64,000 bases of DNA from contig JACCGJ010010799.1 of NCBI GenBank assembly GCA_013407085.1, positions 169,475-233,474 on the forward strand, in the 5' to 3' direction. Numbering within the stretch: the stretch's first letter is position 1; the number at the start of each line of letters is the position of its first letter. The notes below the pieces were generated by a model that saw only the letters and a program-made list of their open reading frames with translations, was not told the origin of the DNA and ran no database searches. A program made the position numbers and the translations under genes. This document shows positions 37,601 to 49,600 of the stretch, in pieces. This DNA comes from Atriophallophorus winterbourni (lineage: Eukaryota; Platyhelminthes; Trematoda; Plagiorchiida; Microphallidae).

Positions 37601-40600
37601 ATCACAAACATACCCCACGACCGGTTTCGTGCTGTTTGCACTCATCAGGTAAGGTCAATATCCGCATGCGCTTGAAACAGTGTTGTACCAAACTTATCCA
37701 ACAGTGGCATACAAGCGCAACATGTTTACCATTCTTCAACTGTTTCATGCGCATGCGGATCCTGATTCTACTGTCCCATACCTGATGTGATTTGTGTCTG
37801 TGATGGAAATGCATGCAAATATATGTGTTTTTACGTTAATGTGCCTTATTATAACTCCATTTTCTCACTTCTATTACAGTGCAACAGCCGCAACCGATGT
37901 TCGCACAAGCCCAAACGTGTAAGTTAACAAATTGTTTCTATGAAAAAATATTGATCGCGAGTCCACCCTTCCTAATTTTCTCGTTAGAAATATTTAAGTA
38001 TTCAAGGATGGATGATTGGAATAGTTCACACTGTAAAACACCACGACATTAAGACTTAAAAGAAAGGTTGAATAATAGTGAAAAATATCACTTTACAACA
38101 CCACAGAATGAAAACGTAAAACTGTAAGACAGTGGAACACGGGTACAACGAATCGCTGGGGAGAGAGTAAAATGTTCGTTATAAGCGGAGTTCGTTGTAA
38201 GTAAAACGCATTGTCAGACGTGATTTTCGCGCCGTTCATAGATGGATATTATTTGCAGTGAGACAGCAAATGTAGGCTCTGTGAATTAGCTTCAATCGGT
38301 GTGGATCATACATAACGTTGGCCAACACACTCACGTCACTTTGTTTTTGTGTAATAAACTATTTGCAGTGAAATGACTGTCAATTAATATATTGTTGGGA
38401 GGGAACTTTGTCAACTTAACGAAAAGAAGTCTCCTGGCGCAGACAAAATTACCCCCGCCATAATTCGCAGGTGTCGAATTTCTTTGAATGCTCCGTTCAC
38501 GCACTTATTCAATCTCAGCCTACATGAAGACAACATAAAATCGCATTGAAAGTCAGGGTTGATAACTCTTACTTATAAGGGTGGTAGCCGTTCAGACACA
38601 GAAATCTATAGACCGGTAACGCTACTTCCGGTGATCTCTAAATTAATATAACGCATTTTGACTGTGCGCATGAGAGAACGTTTTGACCGCAGCACAACAC
38701 GGTTTTCGAAGAAATCGTTGCTGTTTATCTAACCTTCTTACAAGGTTCGAAGATTGGACTGAGGCATTAGACGAAGGTGAGGCTGTACTTGCTTGCTACA
38801 TCGACATTTCCAAAGCTTTCGATAGAGTCAACCATGACATTTTAATAAAAAAGCTCGGAACTTGTGTAATAACGGGAATGTTGCTGAATTGCATAAGGGA
38901 CTTTCTCACCGATAGACACGTCCAAGTTCATGTTGGCAGCAAGTTCGCTAGAAGAAAAGACGTCACAAGTAGAGTTCCTTAAGGATCGGTGCTTGAACCT
39001 CTACTATTCTTGGTGTATATAGACGATATAGTAGAGGATATTGGATGCAACTTAATACTCTTTGCCGATTATGTAAAAATATTGAAACGTGTCAGGTGTG
39101 TTAATGACTGTGCGGCATTACAACGGGGTCTGTGCACCTTGTTTCGTTGGTTCCAGTCAAATGATTTACAATTTGATGAAAATTGCTGCGGCTTGAAAAA
39201 TCTGTGCACCAAAGGTATCAGCTTGGCACGCATGATCTGCTTTGGACTACCGGAGAAAAAGATTTCCTTATCTGGGTTTCGTTTAATCTTAAGCTTGGAT
39301 ATCATTGCCGGACAGAGTACAATAAAGCAACTATAAAGTTCACATTTGGACTTGCATCCAGAAAATAATATGCATTTTTTAATATGACATTTGAAAGTAA
39401 ATTTTATATTTTGCTCTTAAAACGAGTGCATTTTTCAAATACTTTGCATCGAAGCACTAATTTTGAATAATCAGCTTTAATTCAGATACCGTGATTGGTG
39501 AATGACCTGTTGATTCTTTATTCATCCAAACAGTTCAACCACAACCCATCAGTAAGTTATGCTAATTAAACGTTTTCATAAATCAAAATGTTGGGATCAA
39601 TTTTTGAACATCTGTGTCCCCGTTCCATAACAATCAGTTTAATTATATGTGCGCACATAAATACAAATTGGGTTTCACCCAAGGGATCGGATAAGAGATC
39701 CATATTTGCATGCATCTTGATCACAACTGCACCCCACGAACGGATTGATGCTTTCTGTACATTTAAGTTAGATAAAGTACAATCTGGATGCACACGACTT
39801 GATTGAACAAGTAGTTAGCGTTAGCATCATCCATCAGTGGCTTTCAAGTTGACACATTCTTTATCATTTATCCAGTGTTAAGTCATGCAGAAGTTGATTG
39901 TACATTCCCTGCCTGATGATGACAAAACCTGTCGTCTGTTGTGTGATGAAAATTGATGCCTAGACGAATATTATTTCTAACATTTGCATGGTCGAAACTG
40001 GTTTATCTTCCAAACGAGTGATTTGTCATGTCGATTTGATATTTTAAATAATGAAAATATACTCATGTGGATCAGTTAATTTAAAATTTGAAACATATTT
40101 ATCATATATATTGCGGCCTCTGTAGTAAACATATTTTTTTATTTTTTATTTATTTTTATTTTAGTCAAAAATTAACCAATTTTAACCGGATTTGGTCGTA
40201 GATATTTCGATACTGAATTCCAATTTCAAAAACTGTTCAGAAGTAATCTTTCAGATTTTAAATTTGTTTGCTCTGTGTCTGCGTGACCATTTGGTGGATT
40301 CTTACTCTCAAAATGATGTGATCGAATTGAGTATTTTTCCTCTGATATTCTAATAATCGCAGTTCATGTGCGTCCTGAGATTATTAATAATTTGTTTACT
40401 AGTTGCGCATGTATGCCACTGTTTCGTAAGGTTTGGTACGACCAACCTGTTCAATCACATGAGACCACACACATTTAGACATATTTTAAATCCATGACCA
40501 TAAACAAAAAAGTTCAATTGCTATCATTTCTATCACAAGCATACCCTACGACCGGTTTCGTGCTGTTTGCACTCATCAGGTAAGGTCAATATCCGCATGC

Positions 40601-43600
40601 GCTTGAAACAGTGTTGTACCAAACATATCCAACAGTGGCATACAAGCGCAACATGTTTACCATTCTTCAACTGTTTCATGCGCATGCGGATCCTGATTCT
40701 ACTGTCCCATACCTGATGTGATTTGTGTCTGTGATGGAAATGCATGCAAATATATGTGTTTTTACGTTAATGTGCCTTATTATAACTCCATTTTCTCACT
40801 TCTATTACAGTGCAACAGCCGCAACCGATGTTCGCACAAGCCCAAACGTGTAAGTTAACAAATTGTTTCTATGAAAAAATATTGATCGCGAGTCCACCCT
40901 TCCTAATTTTCTCGTTAGAAATATTTAAGTATTCAAGGATGGATGATTGGAATAGTTCACACTGTAAAACACCACGACATTAAGACTTAAAAGAAAGGTT
41001 TAATAATAGTGAAAAATATCACTTTACAACACCACAGAATGAAAACGTAAAACTGTAAGACAGTGGAACACGGGTACAACGAATCGCTGGGGAGAGAGTA
41101 AAATGTTCGTTATAAGCGGAGTTCGTTGTAAGTAAAACGCATTGTCAGACGTGATTTTCGCGCCGTTCATAGATGGATATTATTTGCAGTGAGACAGCAA
41201 ATGTAGGCTCTGTGAATTAGCTTCAATCGGTGTGGATCATACATAACGTTGGCCAACACACTCACGTCACTTTGTTTTTGTGTAATAAACTATTTGCAGT
41301 GAAATGACTGTCAATTAATATATTGTTGGGAGGGAACTTTGTCAACTTAACGAAAAGAAGTCTCCTGGCGCAGACAAAATTACCCCCGCCATAATTCGCA
41401 GGTGTCGAATTTCTTTGAATGCTCCGTTCACGCACTTATTCAATCTCAGCCTACATGAAGACAACATAAAATCGCATTGAAAGTCAGGGTTGATAACTCT
41501 TACTTATAAGGGTGGTAGCCGTTCAGACACAGAAATCTATAGACCGGTAACGCTACTTCCGGTGATCTCTAAATTAATATAACGCATTTTGACTGTGCGC
41601 ATGAGAGAACGTTTTGACCGCAGCACAACACGGTTTTCGAAGAAATCGTTGCTGTTTATCTAACCTTCTTACAAGGTTCGAAGATTGGACTGAGGCATTA
41701 GACGAAGGTGAGGCTGTACTTGCTTGCTACATCGACATTTCCAAAGCTTTCGATAGAGTCAACCATGACATTTTAATAAAAAAGCTCGGAACTTGTGTAA
41801 TAACGGGAATGTTGCTGAATTGCATAAGGGACTTTCTCACCGATAGACACGTCCAAGTACATGTTGGCAGCAAGTTCGCTAGAAGAAAAGACGTCACAAG
41901 TAGAGTTCCTTAAGGATCGGTGCTTGAACCTCTACTATTCTTGGTGTATATAGACGATATAGTAGAGGATATTGGATGCAACTTAATACTCTTTGCCGAT
42001 TATATAAAAATATTGAAACGTGTCAGGTGTGTTAATGACTGTGCGGCATTACAACGGGGTCTGTGCACCTTGTTTCGTTGGTTCCAGTCAAATGATTTAC
42101 AATTTGATGAAAATTGCTGCGGCTTGAAAAATCTGTGCACCAAAGGTATCAGCTTGGCACGCATGATCTCCTTTGGACTACCTCAGAAAAAGATTTCCTT
42201 ATCTGGGTGTCGTTTAATCTTAAGCTTGGATATCATTGCCGGACAGTGTACAATAAAGCAACTATAAAGTTCACATTTGGACTTGCATCCAGAAAATAAT
42301 ATGCATTTTTTAATATGACATTTGAAAGTAAATTTTATATTTTGCTCTTAAAACGAGTGCATTTTTCAAATACTTTGCATCGAAGCACTAATTTTGAATA
42401 ATCAGCTTTAATTCAGATACCGTGATTGGTGAATGACCTGTTGATTCTTTATTCATCCAAACAGTTCAACCACAACCTATGAGTAAGTTATGCTAATTAA
42501 ACGTTTTCATAAATCAAAATGTTTGGGATCAATTTTTGAACATCTGTGTCCCCGTTCCATAACAATCAGTTTAATTATATGTGCGCACATAAATACAAAT
42601 AGGGTTTCACCCAAGGGATCGGATAAGAGATCCATATTTGCATGCATCTTGATCACAACTGCACCCCACGAACGGATTGATGCTTTCTGTACATTTAAGT
42701 TAGATAAAGTACAATCTGGATGCACACGACTTGATTGAACAAGTAGTTAGCGTTAGCATCATCCATCAGTGGCTTTCAAGTTGACACATTCTTTATCATT
42801 TATCCAGTGTTAAGTCATGCAGAAGTTGATTGTACATTCCCTGCCTGATGATGACAAAACCTGTCGTCTGTTGTGTGATGAAAATTGATGCCTAGACGAA
42901 TATTATTTCTAACATTTGCATGGTCGAAACTGGTTTATCTTCCAAACGAGTGATTTGTCATGTCGATTTGATATTTTAAATAATGAAAATATATTCATGT
43001 GGATCAGTTAATTTAAAATTTGAAACATATTTATCATATATATTGCGGCCTTTGTAGTAAAAATAAATTTTTTTATTTTTTATTTATTTTTATTTAGTCA
43101 AAAAATAACCAATTTTAACCGGATTTGGTCGTAGATATTTTAATACTGAATTCCAATTTCAAAAACTGTTCAGAAGTAATCTTTCAGACTTTAAATTTGT
43201 TTGCTCTGTGTCTGCGTGACCATTTGGTGGATTTTTACTCTCAAAATGATGTGATCGAATTGAGTATTTTTCCTCTGATATTCTAATAATCGCAGTTCAT
43301 GTGCGGCCTGAGATTATTAATAATTTGTTTACCAGTTGCGCATGTATGCCACTGTTTCGTAAGGTTTGGTACGACCAACCTGTTCAATCACATGAGACCA
43401 CACACATGTAGACATATTTTAAATCCATGACCATAAACAAAAAATTTCAATTGCTATCATTTCTATCACAAACATACCCCACGACCGGTTTCGTGCTGTT
43501 TGCACTCATCAGGTAAGGTCAATATCCGCATGCGCTTGAAACAGTGTTGTACCAAACTTATCCAACAGTGGCATACAAGCGCAACATGTTTACCATTCTT

Positions 43601-46600
43601 CAACTGTTTCAAGCGCATGCGGATCCTGATTCTACTGTCCCATACCTGATGTGATTTGTGTGTGTGATGGAAATGCATGCAAATATATGTGTTTTTACGT
43701 TTATGTGCCTTATTATAACTCCATTTTCTCACTTCTATTACAGTGCAACAGCCGCAACAGATGTTCGCACAAGCTCAACCGTGTAAGTTCACAAATTGTT
43801 CTATGAAAAAATATTGATCGGGAGTCCATTCTCCCTCATTTTCTCGTTAGAAATATTTAGGGATTCAAGGATGGATGATTGGAATAGTTCACACTGTAAA
43901 ACACCACGACATTAAGACTTAAAGAAAGGTTGAATAATAGTGAAAAATATCACTTTACAACACCACAGAATGAAAATGTAAAACTGTAATACAGTGGAAC
44001 ACGGGTACAACGAATCGCTGGGGAGAGAGTAAAATGTTCGTTATAAGCGGAGTTCGTTGTAAGTAAAACGCATTGTCAGACGTGATTTTCGCGCCGTTCA
44101 TAGATGGATATTATTTGCAGTGAGACAGCAAATGTATGCTCTGTGAATTAGCTTCGATCGGTGTGGATCATACATAACGTTGGCCAACACACTCACGTCA
44201 CTTTGTTTTTGTGTAATAAAATATTTGCAGTGAAATGACTGTCAATTAATATACTGTTGGGAGGGAACTTTGTCAACTTAACGAAAAGAAGTCTCCTGGC
44301 GCAGACAAAATTACCCCCGCCATAATTCGCAGGTGTCGAATTTCTTTGAATGCTCCGTTCACGCACTTATTCAATCTCAGCCTACATGAAGACAACATAA
44401 GATCGCATTGAAAGTCAGAATTGATAACTCTTACTTATAAGGGTGGTAGCCGTTCAGACACAGAAATCTATAGACCTGTAACGCTACTTTCGGTAATCTT
44501 CAAATTGATATAACGCATTTTGACTGTGCGCATAAGAGAACGTTTTGACCGCAGCACAACACGGTTTTCGAAGAAATCGTTGCTGTTTATCTAACCTTCT
44601 TACAAGGTTCGAAGATTGGACTGAGGCATTAGACGAAGGTGAGGCTGTACTTGCTTGCTACATCGACATTTCCAAAGCTTTCGCTAGAGTCAACCATGAC
44701 ATTTTAATAAAAAAGCTCGGAACTTGTGTAATAACGGGAATATTGCTGAATTGCATAAGGGACTTTCTCACCGATAGACACGTCCAACTTCATGTTGGCA
44801 GCAAGTTCGCTAGAAGAAAAGACGTCACAAGTAGAGTTCCTTAAGGATCGGTGCTTGAACCTCTACTATTCTTGGTGTATATAGACGATATAGTAGAGGA
44901 AATTGGATGCAACTTAATACTCTTTGCCGATTATATAAAAATATTGAAACGTGTTGGGTGTGTTAATGACTGTGCGGCATTACAACGGGGTCTGTGCACC
45001 TTGTTTCGTTGGTTCCAGTCAAATGATTTACAATTTGATGAAAATTGCTGCGGCTTGAAAAATCTGTGAACCAAAGGTATCAGCTTGGCACGCATGATCT
45101 GCTTTGGACTACCGGAGAAAAAGATTTCCTTATCTGGGTTTCGTTTAATCTTAAGCTTGGATATCATTGCCGGACAGAGTACAATAAAGCAACTATAAAG
45201 TTCACATTTGGACTTGCATCCAGAAAATAATATGCATTTTTTAATATGACATTTGAAAGTAAATTTTATATTTTGCTCTTAAAACGAGTGCATTTTTCAA
45301 ACATTTTGCATCGAGGCACTAATTTTGAATAATCAGCTTTAATTCAGATACCGTGATTGGTGAATGACCTGTTGATTCTTTATTCATCCAAACAGTTCAA
45401 CCACAACCTATGAGTAAGTTATGCTAATTAAACGTTTTGATAAATCATAATGTTGGGATCAATTTTTGAACATCTGTGTCCCCGTTCCATAACAATCAGT
45501 TTAATTATATGTGCGCACATAAATACAAATAGGGTTTCACACAAGGGATCGGATAAGAGATCCATATTTGCATGCATCTTGATCACAACTGCACCCCACG
45601 AACGGATTGATGCTTTCTGTACATTTAAGTTAGATAAAGTACAATCTGGATGCACACGACTTGATTGAACAAGTAGTTAGCGTTAGCATCATCCATCAGT
45701 GGCTTTCAAGTTGACACATTCCTCATCATTTATCCAGGGTTAAGTCATGCAGAAGTTGATTGTACATTCCCTGCCTGATGATGACAAAACCTGTCGTCTG
45801 TTGTGTGATGAAAATTGATGCCTAGACGAATATTATTTCTAACATTTGCATGGTCGAAACTGGTTTATCTTCCAAACGAGTGATTTGTCATGACGATTTG
45901 ATATTTTAAATAATGAAAATATATTCATGTGGATCAGTTAATTTAAAATTTGAAACATATTTATCATATATATTGCGGCCTCTGTATTAAAACTAAAAAT
46001 TTTTATTTTTTATTTATTTTTAATTTAGTCAAAAAATAACCAATTTTAACCGGATTTGGTCGTAGATATTTCGATACTGAATTCCAATTTCAAAAACTGT
46101 TCAGAAGTAATCTTTCAGATTTTAAATTTGTTTGCTCTGTGTCTGCGTGACCATTTGGTGGATTCTTACTCTCAAAATGATGTGATCGAATTGAGTATTT
46201 TTCCTCTGATATTCTAATAATCGCAGTTCATGTGCGGCCTGAGATTATTAATAATTTGTTTACCAGTTGCGCATGTATGCCACTGTTTCGTAAGGTTTGG
46301 TACGACCAACCTGTTCAATCACATGAGACCACACACATGTAGACATATTTTAAATCCATGACCATAAACAAAAAATTTCAATTGCTATCATTTCTATCAC
46401 AACCTTCCCCTGCGACCGGTTTCGTGCTGTTTGCACTCATCAGGTAAGGTCAATATCCGCATGCGCTTAAAACAGTGTTGTACCAAACTTATCCAACAGT
46501 GGCATACAAGCGCAACATGTTTACCATTCTTCAACTGTTTCAAGCGCATGCGGATTTTGATTCTACTGTCCCATACCTGATGAGTGCAAACAAACGGATC

Positions 46601-49600
46601 CGATCGTGTGTTGTGTGTGTGATGGAAATGCATGCAAATATATGTGTTTTTACGTTTATGTGCCTTATTATAACTCCATTTCCTGACTTCTATTACAGCG
46701 CAACAGACGCAACCGATGTTCGCACAAGCCCAACCGTGTAAGTTAACAAATTTTTCTATGAAAAAATATTGATCGCGAGTCCACCCTTCCTAATTTTCTC
46801 GTTAGAAATATTTAAGTATTCAAGGATGGATGATTGGAATAGTTCACACTGTAAAACACCACGACATTAAGACTTAAAAGAAAGGTTTAATAATAGTGAA
46901 AAATATCACTTTACAACACACAGAATGAAAACGTAAAACTGTAATACAGTGGAACACGGGTACAACGAATCGCTGGGGAGAGAGTAAAATGTTCGTTATA
47001 AGCGGAGTTCGTTGTAAGTAAAACGCATTGTCAGACGTGATTTTCGCGCCGTTCATAGATGGATATTATTTGCAGTGAGACAGCAAATGTAGGCTCTGTG
47101 AATTAGCTTCAATCGGTGTGGATCATACATAACGTTGGCCAACACACTCACGTCACTTTGTTTTTGTGTAATAAACTATTTGCAGTGAAATGACTGTCAA
47201 TTAATATATTGTTGGGAGGGAACTTTGTCAACTTAACGAAAAGAAGTCTCCTGGCGCAGACAAAATTACCCCCGCCATAATTCGCAGGTGTCGAATTTCT
47301 TTGAATGCTCCGTTCACGCACTTATTCAATCTCAGCCTACATGAAGACAACATAAAATCGCATTGAAAGTCAGGGTTGATAACTCTTACTTATAAGGGTG
47401 GTAGCCGTTCAGACACAGAAATCTATAGACCGGTAACGCTACTTCCGGTGATCTCTAAATTAATATAACGCATTTTGACTGTGCGCATGAGAGAACGTTT
47501 TGACCGCAGCACAACACGGTTTTCGAAGAAATCGTTGCTGTTTATCTAACCTTCTTACAAGGTTCGAAGATTGGACTGAGGCATTAGACGAAGGTGAGGC
47601 TGTACTTGCTTGCTACATCGACATTTCCAAAGCTTTCGATAGAGTCAACCATGACATTTTAATAAAAAAGCTCGGAACTTGTGTAATAACGGGAATGTTG
47701 CTGAATTGCATAAGGGACTTTCTCACCGATAGACACGTCCAAGTTCATGTTGGCAGCAAGTTCGCTAGAAGAAAAGACGTCACAAGTAGAGTCCTTAAGG
47801 ATCGGTGCTTGAACCTCTACTATTCTTGGTGTATATAGACGATATAGTAGAGGATATTGGATGCAACTTAATACTCTTTGCCGATTATGTAAAAATATTG
47901 AAACGTGTCAGGTGTGTTAATGACTGTGCGGCATTACAACGGGGTCTGTGCACCTTGTTTCGTTGGTTCCAGTCAAATGATTTACAATTTGATGAAAATT
48001 GCTGCGGCTTGAAAAATCTGTGCACCAAAGGTATCAGCTTGGCACGCATGATCTGCTTTGGACTACCGGAGAAAAAGATTTCCTTATCTGGGTTTCGTTT
48101 AATCTTAAGCTTGGATATCATTGCCGGACAGAGTACAATAAAGCAACTATAAAGTTCACATTTGGACTTGCATCCAGAAAATAATATGCATTTTTTAATA
48201 TGACATTTGAAAGTAAATTTTATATTTTGCTCTTAAAACGAGTGCATTTTTCAAATATTTGCATCGAAGCACTAATTTTGAATAATCAGCTTTAATTCAG
48301 ATACCGTGATTGGTGAATGACCTGTTGATTCTTTATTCATCCAAACAGTTCAACCACAACCCATGAGTAAGTTATGCTAATTAAACGTTTTGATAAATCA
48401 AAATTTTGGGATCAATTTTTGAACATCTGTGTCCCCGTTCCATAACAATCAGTTTAATTATATGTGCGCACATAAATACAAATAGGGTTTCACCCAAGGG
48501 ATCGGATAAGAGATCCATATTTGCATGCATCTTGATCACAACTGCACCCCACGAACGGATTGATGCTTTCTGTACATTTAAGTTAGATAAAGTACAATCT
48601 GGATGCACACGACTTGATTGAACAAGTAGTTAGCGTTAGCATCATCCATCAGTGGCTTTCAAGTTGACACATTCCTCATCATTTATCCAGGGTTAAGCCA
48701 TGCAGAAGTTGATTATACATTCCCTGCCTGATGATGACAAAACCTGTCGTCTGTTGTGTGATGAAAATTGATGCCTAGACGAATATTATTTCTAACATTT
48801 GCATGGTCGAAACTGGTTTATCTTCCAAACGAGTGATTTGTCATGTCGATTTGATATTTTAAATAATGAAAATATATTCATGTGGATCAGTTAATTTAAA
48901 ATTTGAAACATATTTATCATATATATTGCGGCCTTTGTAGTAAAAATAAATTTTTTTATTTTTTATTTATTTTTTATTTAGTCAAAAAATGACCAATTTT
49001 AACCGGATTTGGTCGTAGATATTTCGATACTGAATTCCAATTTCAAAAACTGTTCAGAAGTAATCTTTCAGACTTTAAATTTGTTTGCTCTGTGTCTGCG
49101 TGACCATTTGGTGGATTCTTACTCTCAAAATGATGTGATCGAATTGAGTATTTTTCCTCTGATATTCTAATAATCGCAGTTCATGTGCGGCCTGAGATTA
49201 TTAATAATTTGTTTACCAGTTGCGCATGTATGCCACTGTTTCGTAAGGTTTGGTACGACCAACCTGTTCAATCACATGAGACCACACACATGTAGACATA
49301 TTTTAAATCCATGACCATAAACAAAAAATTTCAATTGCTATCATTTCTATCACAACCTTCCCCTGCGACCGGTTTCGTGCTGTTTGCACTCATCAGGTAA
49401 GGTCAATATCCGCATGCGCTTAAAACAGTGTTGTACCAAACTTATCCAACAGTGGCATACAAGCGCAACATGTTTACCATTCTTCAACTGTTTCAAGCGC
49501 ATGCGGATTTTGATTCTACTGTCCCATACCTGATGAGTGCAAACAAACGGATCCGATCGTGTGTTGTGTGTGTGATGGAAATGCATGCAAATATATGTGT

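Noticed and set aside
46475..46741. 88-codon plus-strand frame (also at 49,428) spanning a SINE-like repeat and the micro-exon
   Set aside because: It reads the micro-exon in the wrong frame (ATDATDVRTSP) and runs through a repeat and an intron.
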